From an uncultured Tissierellia bacterium (GTDB taxonomy: Bacteria > Bacillota > Clostridia > Tissierellales > Peptoniphilaceae), in the NCBI GenBank assembly GCA_937923265.1, contig CALAJY010000053.1, positions 1-64,000 of the forward strand: 64,000 nt of DNA. The letters run 5' to 3'. The number at the start of each line of letters is the position of its first letter. The first letter of the stretch is position 1. The position numbers and the translations under genes are program-made. The notes under the pieces were generated by a model. The model did no database searches. It had not been told where the DNA came from and worked only from the letters and a program-made list of their open reading frames with translations. Below are positions 1 to 7,648 of the stretch, piece by piece.

Positions 1-9
1 CAGCAAAAG

Positions 10-181
10 CCAGGGGACCCTGACCCTGGGAAACCTCCTTTTTTGCACTTTCCCGGGGGACCCTGACCCTGGGAAACCTCTTTTTTCTCACTTCCCCAGG
101 GGACCTCACCCCTGGGAAACCACCTTTTTTACACTTTCCCAGGGGACCTTACCCCTGGGAAACCTCATTTTTCGAACTTTC
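10..181 (+). repeat. Four tandem 43-bp hairpin-forming repeats
   Basis: The motif CCAGGGGACC (CCGGGGGACC in copy 2) begins at 10, 53, 96 and 139, an exact 43-bp period. Each unit has an inverted pair (CCAGGG...CCCTGG with a loop of about 8 nt), then AAACC and a T-rich run, so each copy resembles a weak terminator or REP-like hairpin on the plus strand. Copies differ at a few bases. Related single copies occur at 28585-28618 and 28791-28800. No gene is recognised around them. Their role is unknown. Confidence 0.85.
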
Positions 182-186
182 ATCGA

Positions 187-385
187 GAATCCGTCGGAGG
201 ATGATCGTTAATCTGGGATTTCCCATACAAACTCATATGCTTGTGGTCGATTTTTTTCAATTTTCCCGCCGCCTCCTTACCCTCTTTCCCAGGGATTCCG
301 TCGGCGGATGATTGCCAAACTGTGTTTTCCATTCAAACCCGTACTCTTTTGACCGATTTTCCGTTTTCCCGCCGCCTCCTTGCAC
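187..385 (+). repeat. Two direct copies of a ~100-nt intergenic element
   Basis: Copy 1 (about 187-282) and copy 2 (about 294-385) share CCGTCGG.GGATGAT at their left ends (offset 107 nt) and TTTTCCCGCCGCCTCCTT at their right ends (offset 103 nt), with a more diverged AT-rich middle. Copy 2 is preceded by TTTCCCAGGGA, the head of the adjacent 43-bp repeats. A third copy lies inverted at 31486-31588. The GGCGGA left end can pair partly with the CCGCCGCC right end, so the element may fold. It is non-coding as far as can be seen. Confidence 0.75.
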
Positions 386-699
386 CACTTCGCCGACCGC
401 CTTGATCCTAACAAATCCCCCTTTGCCTGCGTCATTCTACTGCTATCTGTCTCCTTTTCCTCGTCTGGCAGCCCGCATTCTATTCCCTGTCTCCATTTCC
501 TTTCCCTTCACAGGCCTGTCTCTTCCTATCCTTCTTCGTTTTCTTTTTCCTCCCCTGATCTTCCGCATCCTATCCCCGAACCATTCTTCGCTAACTCCCC
601 GGTCTTGCTCCCCATACTTTGAATATCCATCCCATACTGGGATTTTCTTTTCCGACTCCCATGCACCTGAGCGATACCTGCCTTTTTCTTTCTCTGCGC
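386..699. other. Non-coding, strongly pyrimidine-rich stretch
   Basis: No gene can be supported here. The plus strand is dominated by C and T, so open frames on both strands encode low-complexity Ser/Pro/Phe-rich or Lys/Arg/Glu-rich peptides without ribosome binding sites or family motifs. It may be a decayed gene, since the strand asymmetry is strong, but nothing recognisable remains. Confidence 0.5.
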
Positions 700-737
700 A
701 AAAAAATTCCCCCTTCATGATCCGTCATGAAGGGGGA
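700..737 (-). terminator. Intrinsic terminator after the PLP decarboxylase gene
   Basis: A 12-bp perfect stem (TTCCCCCTTCATGA-type arms at about 709-720 and 725-736, loop TCCG) is followed on the minus strand by a run of seven T. It lies about 40 nt past the decarboxylase stop codon and would end transcription coming from the cobalamin region. Confidence 0.9.
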
Positions 738-773
738 GGCGTTCGGTTCACTGTGTTATCTATTTGGCTTCCC

Positions 774-2147
774 TTAGCGGGTGCTCTCTTCCATGATCTC
801 AATGACCTTTTCCACATCTGTATCCGGGTTCATGAAGGCCATCCGAAGGACGGTTTCGCCCGCATGGCGGGTGGGAATGCAGAGGAGCTCGCCCGCCTTC
901 GCCAGACGATTGCTCCACTCATTATACTGGGCATCGGTCCAGCCGGGACGGCAGAAGAGGACGATGCTGAGTGTGGGCTCGAAGATGAGCTTCAGGTGGT
1001 CACTTTTCTTCACCGCTTCGGCAAAGGTGCGGGCGTTCTCCAAACCGCGTTCAATCGCCTGGGAATACTTCTTGGTTCCATGGGTGACGAGGGAATACCA
1101 GAGAGGAAGACCGCGGGTTCTTCGGGAGAGATGAATGGCTAAATCCGAAGGATTGCTTACCGCGTGATCGATGAGGTCCAGGTACTCGGCATGCTGAGAG
1201 AAGGTCTGATAGGCAGGACGGGGATTGCGATAAAGAACGGCACAGCAATCATAGGGAGCAAAGAGCCATTTGTGGGGATCGACAATAAAGGAATCCACCT
1301 CTTCGATGCCTGCGTAAAGAGGACGAACGCTATCGGCCAGGATCCCCGCTCCCCCATAGGCACCATCCACATGAACCCAGACATTCTGATCATGCGCCGC
1401 TTTCACGACTCCCTGGATGTCATCGATGATCCCGGCATTGGTCGTCCCACTGGTGCAGACGACGGCAAAGACCCCTTTGTTCTCGGCAAGAGCCTCCTTC
1501 ACGGCCTGACCCGTGAGCTGCCCCTTCTCATTGACGGGAACGGTCACGACATCCACATCCAAGACCTGGGCAATGGTTCGAATCGAGGAATGGGCGGTTT
1601 CCGCAATGGCCAGCTTAAAGCCACTGGTGGGACGGCCCTCTTGACCCATGGCTTGCTGGCCCCAGTTTAATTTTGCCGCGTGACGGGCACAGGCGAGGGC
1701 GGCCAGATTGCCCAGGGTTCCCCCGGAAACGAAGGTTCCCCGCGCCGACTCCGGCCAGCCCAGCTTGGATGCCAAAAAGGCCAACACCTGATTTTCTGCA
1801 AAGATGCCGCCCGCACCAACTTCCCACAGGCCGCCAAAGACGTTGGCTGCGGAAACGACTTCATCAAAGGCAATCGCCGCTCGGGTCGGTGCTCCGGGAA
1901 TATGGGCAAAGTTCATGGGATCATCGGAAGATCGCGTTGCGGGGTTCAGGACCTTATCATAAATCTCCATGGCCTTCTCGGAGCCAAGGCCCTCTTCCGT
2001 GATGGTGTTGCCGATTTCCTGATAGAGTTCTTCCGCGGGTCTTGCCGTCGTCTTCGGATTGCTCCCCGAAGCCGTGTGAAGACGGGCCCAGGCCAAGGCC
2101 CGTTCCACCGCTGCGGATTCATCCCCCCAAAAAGATTCCTTTTTCAA
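774..2147 (-). CDS. Group II PLP-dependent amino acid decarboxylase
   Basis: A 457-residue fold-type I PLP enzyme of the glutamate/aromatic/diaminobutyrate decarboxylase family. The HVDGAYGG motif and the PLP-lysine motif DPHKW (within VDSFIVDPHKWLFAPYDCC) are intact, and the length fits the family. The start is taken as the TTG at 2147 because AAAGGAG sits six bases upstream; an ATG 15 codons further up has no such site. The amino acid substrate cannot be told from sequence; aromatic amino acids, 2,4-diaminobutyrate and aspartate are all possible. It follows cobC after 114 nt and has its own promoter candidate, so it need not belong to the cobalamin operon functionally. A strong terminator follows. 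Confidence 0.85.
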   Translation of the reverse strand: MKKESFWGDESAAVERALAWARLHTASGSNPKTTARPAEELYQEIGNTITEEGLGSEKAMEIYDKVLNPATRSSDDPMNFAHIPGAPTRAAIAFDEVVSAANVFGGLWEVGAGGIFAENQVLAFLASKLGWPESARGTFVSGGTLGNLAALACARHAAKLNWGQQAMGQEGRPTSGFKLAIAETAHSSIRTIAQVLDVDVVTVPVNEKGQLTGQAVKEALAENKGVFAVVCTSGTTNAGIIDDIQGVVKAAHDQNVWVHVDGAYGGAGILADSVRPLYAGIEEVDSFIVDPHKWLFAPYDCCAVLYRNPRPAYQTFSQHAEYLDLIDHAVSNPSDLAIHLSRRTRGLPLWYSLVTHGTKKYSQAIERGLENARTFAEAVKKSDHLKLIFEPTLSIVLFCRPGWTDAQYNEWSNRLAKAGELLCIPTRHAGETVLRMAFMNPDTDVEKVIEIMEESTR

Positions 2148-2216
2148 TGTTTGCTCCTTTCCATTCTCGTGGCAGAATATACAATTTTTCAATCCATCTC
2201 TTCACAAATCTTCTCT

Positions 2217-2245
2217 ATCATAACCCAGGATAACGATTCTTACAA
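2217..2245 (-). promoter_or_regulatory. Sigma-A-type promoter for the decarboxylase gene
   Basis: On the minus strand TTGTAA (2245-2240) and TATGAT (2222-2217) are separated by exactly 17 bases, about 70 nt upstream of the TTG start of the decarboxylase. It would separate this gene from riboswitch control. Confidence 0.55.
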
Positions 2246-2261
2246 TGTGAGAATTTCCTCC

Positions 2262-2852
2262 TCAGGAGACCGAGATTTCGGCTAAATACAGCCCTTTCTC
2301 GTCCATTCCCAGCCGGCATAGAAGCCATGAACCGTTTTTTATCTGGGAATCGTAAAAGTCTCTTTTGGGCCGGGCCAGCCGGGAAAGAATCGCCATGATG
2401 CTTCCTCCATGAACCACGTAGCAGAAAAGGGCCTCTTCCCTCTCGGGATCATGACCCCGGAGGGTGGACAAAAAGGCCCCCACGGTGCGCTCCATAAAAT
2501 GGTCGCGGCTCTCCCCCTGCGGAATGGGCAGCAGGCCCATGGAATCCACCCAGGTTTGGTAAGGAGGAAACTCCCACATCTCCTCGGCAGTCCTGTTTTC
2601 AAAGAGGCCGAAGTCCAACTCCCGAAGGCCTTCCACCGACTCCTGGAGGATCCCGGGAAAGGCCAAGGAGGCGGTCTCCCTTGTCCGTTTCATGGGACTC
2701 ACAAAAAGGCGGTCCGGTCGGAAGTCCAGGGAATGAAGGGCTTGTGCCTGCTCACGGCCACGGGCACTCAAGGGTTCATCGGTCCGCCCGATGTAGCGAT
2801 GTTCTTCGTTACCGCGGGTCTTTCCGTGGCGGATAAAAAGAACCCGGATCAT
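2262..2852 (-). CDS. cobC: Histidine phosphatase, probable alpha-ribazole-5'-phosphate phosphatase
   Basis: A 196-residue member of the histidine phosphatase (phosphoglycerate mutase-like) superfamily. The phosphohistidine motif RHGKT lies at residues 8-12, a second-half His in VVHGGS, and SPMKRTRETA matches the conserved SPL.RA..TA block. In this setting the likely reaction is removal of the 5'-phosphate from alpha-ribazole phosphate or cobalamin 5'-phosphate, the last step of nucleotide loop assembly. The start overlaps the cobS stop (ATGA). It is the last gene of the overlapping cob string; a general phosphatase role cannot be ruled out by sequence alone. Confidence 0.85.
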   Translation of the reverse strand: MIRVLFIRHGKTRGNEEHRYIGRTDEPLSARGREQAQALHSLDFRPDRLFVSPMKRTRETASLAFPGILQESVEGLRELDFGLFENRTAEEMWEFPPYQTWVDSMGLLPIPQGESRDHFMERTVGAFLSTLRGHDPEREEALFCYVVHGGSIMAILSRLARPKRDFYDSQIKNGSWLLCRLGMDEKGLYLAEISVS

Positions 2853-3610
2853 AGGCTGGCTCCCAGGAGGAGACCGAAGAGACCCGCCAATTCACAGCCC
2901 TGAAGGAGAAAGCCTGCCAGATCTCCCGTGAGACCTCCGAAAATGTTTTGGAAGGCCTTGCTGACAAGGGCCAAAAAGAGAATCTGACCCAGGCCAAGAA
3001 AGAAGATCTGCCGGAGGGGAAAATACGCGAAAAGAAGAGTAAACAGCACTAAGGTGACCAATTCCATGGAGAAGGGAAGTCTCTCGTTCCGATTTTTCTT
3101 TGTGTAGGAGTCTAACATCCCCCCCTTCCGGGCCTTGGGCATCCAGGCAATAAAGGTAGGAAGGTAGGCCCGGGAAAAGCAATAGACGGAAAGGGCGGGA
3201 AGAAGGACCCCCTTCTTATCCAGTTCATAGACGATTCCCAGGTTCATCAACAGGTAGACCATGCAGAAGAGGACGGCAAAAGCACCGGTTCGTGAATCCT
3301 TGAGAATCTCCAATCGGCGGTCCCGATCTTGGTGGGAAGCCAGAGCATCCACGGTATCCATGAAGCCATCCATGTGAATCCCCCCGCTGATGATGATGGG
3401 CAAGACGCTGGCCCCCACGGCAAAGAGCAGGGGGGACCAGGAAAGTTTGGCGCAGAGCCAATGCCAGAAGAGAAGCACCAGGGCGATAAGCAGACCGATG
3501 ACGGGAAGAAAATGCATGGCATAGTGCATGGGCTTTTCCTCCCAGTCAAAGATGGGAACCGGAACGATGCTATAGGTGCTTAGGGCGATGCAGAGCGCTT
3601 TTAACAGCAA
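2849..3610 (-). CDS. cobS: Adenosylcobinamide-GDP ribazoletransferase (cobalamin synthase)
   Basis: A 253-residue polytopic membrane protein that joins adenosylcobinamide-GDP with alpha-ribazole. It has the N-terminal IVPVP segment, the Asp-rich HMDGFMDTVDAL block typical of CobS (acidic residues for Mg2+), and several hydrophobic helices. The start is taken as a TTG at 3610, because AAAGGAG lies six bases upstream and the resulting length matches the family. This start falls inside the end of cobU, so translation is probably coupled. It overlaps cobC by 4 bases. Confidence 0.92.
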   Translation of the reverse strand: MLLKALCIALSTYSIVPVPIFDWEEKPMHYAMHFLPVIGLLIALVLLFWHWLCAKLSWSPLLFAVGASVLPIIISGGIHMDGFMDTVDALASHQDRDRRLEILKDSRTGAFAVLFCMVYLLMNLGIVYELDKKGVLLPALSVYCFSRAYLPTFIAWMPKARKGGMLDSYTKKNRNERLPFSMELVTLVLFTLLFAYFPLRQIFFLGLGQILFLALVSKAFQNIFGGLTGDLAGFLLQGCELAGLFGLLLGASL

Positions 3611-4142
3611 AATATGCTCCTTTCTTATAGAAGGGATAGCCATGAACCATCTGAACAACCCGGTCACTGACCTGAGCAAGGGCATGGTTCAAAGCGTTGA
3701 GGTAACGAATGTAGGCAGCAGTTTCCCCCTCGTAGGCTGTCGAAGGAAGGCCCGAGATGGAAACCACAAAGAGCTCCCGGCAGGTCTCTCTGAGCCGCAA
3801 AATCTGAGTGACCAGCGACCGAGTGAGCATGTCTTGGTCGGGAAAATCTCTCTCTTCCCCGGCAAACAGATGGTTGGCGACCAGATTGGAGGCGTCCTCC
3901 AGAAGGACACAGGCCTCCTTGGGCCAATCCGCCCGGGGACGAAGGAAGGGGCATTCGATCGTGCGACAATGCAGGTGGGCTCGCTGCCTCCGATGGCGTA
4001 AAATTCGCTCTTCATTTTCCTCATTGACGGATTTCATGGTGGCCAGATAGATTCGAGGTGGGGCGCAAAAGCTCATGAGATGCTCCCCATAGAGGCTTTT
4101 TCCGGAGCTGTTTTTTCCCAGAAGCAGGGTCATCCTAGTCAT
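3570..4142 (-). CDS. cobU: Adenosylcobinamide kinase / guanylyltransferase
   Basis: A 190-residue bifunctional enzyme that phosphorylates adenosylcobinamide and transfers GMP to it. The P-loop GKNSSGKS sits near the N-terminus (the family usually has GGARSGKS), followed by RHRRQRAHLHCRTIECP, the region of the guanylylated His, and VLLEDASNLVANHLF, matching the family's VLLDCLTLWLSNLL block. The P-loop is somewhat unusual. The ATG at 4142 overlaps the cobT end and has GGAGG six bases upstream; an in-frame ATG at 4133 is also possible. The 3' end overlaps cobS. Confidence 0.88.
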   Translation of the reverse strand: MTRMTLLLGKNSSGKSLYGEHLMSFCAPPRIYLATMKSVNEENEERILRHRRQRAHLHCRTIECPFLRPRADWPKEACVLLEDASNLVANHLFAGEERDFPDQDMLTRSLVTQILRLRETCRELFVVSISGLPSTAYEGETAAYIRYLNALNHALAQVSDRVVQMVHGYPFYKKGAYFAVKSALHRPKHL

Positions 4143-5247
4143 CCTCTTCCTCCCGAGAGAGGTCCACCCGGAACTTTTCCTTTTTCCGAAGGTCCAGTTC
4201 CTCAATGTAGCGGTCGCTCACCGAGGATTCCTCGAAGGTAGCCATCTCATTGATGATGGCACAGGCCGCCTGCAAGATTGGGAATACCAGACAGCAACCG
4301 CTTCCCTCTCCCAAGCGCATGTCCAGAAAGAGGAAGGGGGTTAATCCCATGGCCTCCATGGCCTTCTTGTAGCCGATCTCATAGGAGGCGTGACTGGGAA
4401 TCAGATAATCCACAACGTCCGGCTTGCATCGGTAGGCACAAAGGGCCGCCACCGCCGAGATGAGTCCGTCGATCACCACCGGTTTTCGAGCGGCTGCCGC
4501 CCCGAGAAAGGCCCCGCACATGGCCGCCAGATCAAGGCCACCCACCTTCTGCAGAACCTCCAAGGGATTCTTGGAATCCGGCTGATTCACCGCAAGAGCC
4601 CGGCGAATCACCTCGATTTTATGGGAGAAGGCCCGGTCCCCCAAGCCCGCTCCCCGGCCCGTTACCAGCTTCGGATCCAGGGAGAGCAAACAGGAGAGGA
4701 CGGCAGAAGATGTCGTCGTATTGGCGATGCCCATCTCCCCGATTCCTATGGCATCGGCGGTTGAGGCGAAGGCCAGGTCAAAGCCGATGCGAAGGGCTTC
4801 CTCCACCTGGTCCCGGCTCATGGCGGGACCTTGGGCAATGTTCGCCGTTCCCTCCGCAATCTTACGGTTGAGAACCCGGCTTTCCCGGATGGTGCCTTTT
4901 ACGCCCACGTCAACGACCGTCAAGCGCGTTCCCCCATTTTTTGCCAACACGGCCGCTCCCGTGAGACCCCGGGTTAAATTCACCGTCTGCTGGAGGGTCA
5001 CAATCTGGGGGGTGGAGGCGACGCCTTCCTCATACACGCCGTTATCGGCACAGAAGACCAAGAGTTCCGTATCCTTGATTTCGTTGTGAACCTTGCCCGT
5101 GATCCCCGCCAGCCGAATCGATAGGCTTTCCAAGCGGCCCAGACTCCCGGGTGGCTTCACCAAAGAATTCTGTCGTTTCTCGCAAGCTTTTATGGCCTCT
5201 TTATCCGCTGCTTTTACCAAAGCCAGCATGTCTTCCACGGTCTTCAT
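4135..5247 (-). CDS. cobT: Nicotinate-nucleotide:dimethylbenzimidazole phosphoribosyltransferase
   Basis: A 370-residue CobT. It makes alpha-ribazole phosphate from NaMN and a lower-ligand base. Family blocks are clear: KPPGSLGRLE near residue 33, FCADNGVYEEGVASTPQ, GIGEMGIANTTTSSA, GRGAGLGD and the C-terminal LGEGSGCCL with the catalytic Glu. The start at 5247 overlaps the preceding stop (ATGA) and has AAAGGAG about 12 bases upstream. A C-terminal extension of about 30 charged residues (EELDLRKKEKFRVDLSREEED) follows the usual family end; it is Asp/Glu/Lys-rich and of unknown role. Confidence 0.95.
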   Translation of the reverse strand: MKTVEDMLALVKAADKEAIKACEKRQNSLVKPPGSLGRLESLSIRLAGITGKVHNEIKDTELLVFCADNGVYEEGVASTPQIVTLQQTVNLTRGLTGAAVLAKNGGTRLTVVDVGVKGTIRESRVLNRKIAEGTANIAQGPAMSRDQVEEALRIGFDLAFASTADAIGIGEMGIANTTTSSAVLSCLLSLDPKLVTGRGAGLGDRAFSHKIEVIRRALAVNQPDSKNPLEVLQKVGGLDLAAMCGAFLGAAAARKPVVIDGLISAVAALCAYRCKPDVVDYLIPSHASYEIGYKKAMEAMGLTPFLFLDMRLGEGSGCCLVFPILQAACAIINEMATFEESSVSDRYIEELDLRKKEKFRVDLSREEEDD

Positions 5248-6191
5248 TCCTTTGCTCTCTCCTTTCGCATCCATACGGGCTGGGGGCTACCGATGTGCCT
5301 TCCACTGTGGGGATCGGACCCATGATCCGCGGTGACCACCAGCTCATGGGTCGATGCCAACAGGCCCTGAATCAACTCACTATCTACTTTAACCAGAAAT
5401 CTTCTTTTTTCAAGGGCATCCAGGCGATGGGCCGCCATGTCCGCCCCGTTCACATGAACCAGAAGACGGGGATAGCAGTCCGCCAGCCGAAGGGCCGTCC
5501 GAAGAATTTGCGGGAGATCGGTGTCGGTGTCTCCCGTCATGGTCGCTTTCCGGAAAAAGGGCCAATGGAGAAGCCGGGCCATGCCTCGAACAATGGGTTC
5601 CGCTCCTAAGACTGCTCGCTCTTCCGAGGGGCGGGGAAAGGGACCTGGCACGCTGTACTCCCAGGGGATCATGCAGCGCTCCTTGGACCGAAGGGCCCGG
5701 AAAAAGGACGCCAAGGCTCCCCCATCTAAGGAGAGATAGGCGGAAGGATCTCTGTCCTTCTCCACAAAGGGCTGCCGCAGACAGAGCTTCCCTTCCCGTC
5801 CCCTCCCATGGGGAAGCCGAAAGATCCACTGGGCGGGTCCCAGGGAGAAGGCTTGCATGCCCGGGGGATTCGACGGAAAAGAAAGAAGGTTTCCAAAACC
5901 CGCCTGTCCCTTTAGCCGGCCCCTCGCATCCAGGACATAGGAACTGGCACGAAGCAAAAGATCATCTTCGCAAACGGAAATTCCTAACCCATACGCTTCG
6001 GCGAGAGCCCGCTTATGGGGAGGAATCTCCCCCATGCCCAGGATGTGGAGAATGCAGTGGAAGGAATCCACCATATCCCCTTGAACAAAGTCCCGATTCC
6101 CCAGCCGGGTCATGGAATGGAGACCGGGCAGGTCTTCTTCCCGAAATTCAGGGTCCGTCATGCCGTCGATGATGAGGAGAATCCGGCTCAT
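5244..6191 (-). CDS. ApgM-like alkaline phosphatase superfamily protein in the cob operon
   Basis: A 315-residue protein of the alkaline phosphatase / cofactor-independent phosphoglycerate mutase superfamily. Metal-site blocks are visible: IIDGMTDP at residues 7-14, LVHVNGADMAAHRLDA near residue 255 and VTADHGSDPHSGRHIGSPQP near the C-terminus. It is shorter than archaeal-type ApgM (about 400 residues). It overlaps both cbiP and cobT by 4 bases, so it is co-translated with cobamide genes and should act in that pathway. Its reaction is not known. The ApgM family includes proteins proposed as homoserine kinases, so supply of threonine phosphate is one idea; phosphatase action on a loop precursor is another. 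Confidence 0.8.
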   Translation of the reverse strand: MSRILLIIDGMTDPEFREEDLPGLHSMTRLGNRDFVQGDMVDSFHCILHILGMGEIPPHKRALAEAYGLGISVCEDDLLLRASSYVLDARGRLKGQAGFGNLLSFPSNPPGMQAFSLGPAQWIFRLPHGRGREGKLCLRQPFVEKDRDPSAYLSLDGGALASFFRALRSKERCMIPWEYSVPGPFPRPSEERAVLGAEPIVRGMARLLHWPFFRKATMTGDTDTDLPQILRTALRLADCYPRLLVHVNGADMAAHRLDALEKRRFLVKVDSELIQGLLASTHELVVTADHGSDPHSGRHIGSPQPVWMRKERAKE

Positions 6192-7648
6192 GCTCTGCCT
6201 TCCACAATCCGATAGAGCAAATCCATATCCAAGTTCTCCCTGACCCCCTGGGCCAGTTTGTCATACTGTTCCTCTTTGAAGGCGGCAAGGTCAAAATGGC
6301 GGTTATCAAAGGAGATTCCCTTCCTCTCACAGAGGCTGCGAAGAAGCTTTTCCAAAAGGTCCGGCGTATCAAAGAAGCCGTGCAGATAGGTGCCATAGAT
6401 ATTCCCCGCCTGGCTGAGCACGGGCAGGGTCTCCCGGCTGCGACCCATGTGAATCTCATAACCGAAATACTCCTGCCCACTCAGGGCTTCCAAGGGCCCG
6501 CCCACCGAATTGAGTCTACCCTGACTCTGCTTTTGGACCTTTTCACCGCAGAACTCCGTGGAAAAGTCCAGGTAGCCCAGAGCCTCCACCCGATCTTCCC
6601 GGGGAGATTCCACATGATCGGGATCAAGGATTTCCTTGCCCAGCATCTGGTAACCCCCACAAATGCCCAGGAGAATTCCCCCGCGGGCCACATACTGGCG
6701 AAGCTTGGCTTCCAACCCGCTCTGCCGCAGCCAGAGCAGGTCCTCGATGGTGCTCTTGGTGCCCGGCAAAATGAGAAGATCGGGCCGATAGAATTCATCG
6801 GTTCGCCGGATATAGCGAACGGAAACATTCTCAAAATGCTCCAGGGGGGTGAAATCGGAAAAATTGGAAAGACGAGGCAGACGGATCACGGCAATATCAA
6901 TGGGCTTACGTAGCGTTCGCGATTGGAGACGGTCACTGAGGCTGTCCTCATCCTCAATCTCCACATTGAGATAGGGAAGAACGCCCAAAACGGGAACCCG
7001 GCACAGGTCCACCAGGGTATCCAGACCCGGCCGCAGGATCTCCACATCCCCCCGAAATTTGTTGACCACCGTCGCTTTGACGCGCCGTCTTTCCTCTTCA
7101 CTCAGCAGAGCCAGGGTGCCGTAGAGCTGGGCAAAGACGCCACCGCGGTCAATGTCTCCCACCAGGACAACGGGGGCATCCACCATCTTGGCCAGCCCCA
7201 TGTTGACGATGTCCGCCTGCTTCAGATTGATCTCCGCTGGGCTGCCCGCTCCCTCGATGACGATGATGTCATTCTCTGCCGCCAGGCTGTCGTAGGCTTC
7301 CAGGATGGCGGGAATGTATTCCTTCTTCCTCTTCATGTACTCCATGGCGGATAGGCTCGCCCGGGCATGCCCGTTGACGATCACCTGGCTCCCCTTGTCC
7401 GTGGTGGGCTTCAAGAGGATGGGGTTCATGCGGACATCCGCCTCTTTTCCACAGGCTTCCGCCTGAACGACCTGTGCCCGTCCCATTTCCCCGCCCTTTC
7501 GGGTGATAAAGGAATTCAGCGCCATGTTTTGGCTTTTAAAGGGAGCCACCCGGTAGCCATCCTGGTGAAAAAGGCGGCAGAGGCCCGCACACAAGAGGCT
7601 TTTCCCCGCATTGGACATGGTCCCCTGGATCATGATGTTTTTTGCCAT
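6188..7648 (-). CDS. cbiP: Adenosylcobyric acid synthase (glutamine-hydrolysing)
   Basis: A 486-residue CobQ/CbiP that amidates the b, d, e and g side chains of adenosylcobyrinic a,c-diamide. The N-terminal synthetase-like P-loop GTMSNAGKSLL and VIEGAGSPAEINL are present, and the C-terminal glutamine amidotransferase domain has the nucleophile in GICGGYQMLG and the His in GTYLHGFFD. The ATG at 7648 shares a base with the stop of cobD (TAATG) and has AAAGGAG in front; a much longer open frame upstream is not part of the protein. Confidence 0.95.
   Translation of the reverse strand: MAKNIMIQGTMSNAGKSLLCAGLCRLFHQDGYRVAPFKSQNMALNSFITRKGGEMGRAQVVQAEACGKEADVRMNPILLKPTTDKGSQVIVNGHARASLSAMEYMKRKKEYIPAILEAYDSLAAENDIIVIEGAGSPAEINLKQADIVNMGLAKMVDAPVVLVGDIDRGGVFAQLYGTLALLSEEERRRVKATVVNKFRGDVEILRPGLDTLVDLCRVPVLGVLPYLNVEIEDEDSLSDRLQSRTLRKPIDIAVIRLPRLSNFSDFTPLEHFENVSVRYIRRTDEFYRPDLLILPGTKSTIEDLLWLRQSGLEAKLRQYVARGGILLGICGGYQMLGKEILDPDHVESPREDRVEALGYLDFSTEFCGEKVQKQSQGRLNSVGGPLEALSGQEYFGYEIHMGRSRETLPVLSQAGNIYGTYLHGFFDTPDLLEKLLRSLCERKGISFDNRHFDLAAFKEEQYDKLAQGVRENLDMDLLYRIVEGRA

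Noticed and set aside
10..181. Possible CRISPR array
   Set aside because: The units are back-to-back 43-bp repeats without unique spacers and there are no cas genes.
443..718. Open frame of 91 codons on the minus strand, Lys/Arg/Glu-rich
   Set aside because: It begins within the terminator hairpin of the decarboxylase gene and reflects purine-rich DNA only.
312..1142. Open frame of 276 codons on the plus strand at the left end
   Set aside because: Its 3' half is antisense to the decarboxylase gene, the 5' half is low-complexity Pro/Ser/Phe from pyrimidine-rich DNA, and no ribosome binding site or family motif is seen.
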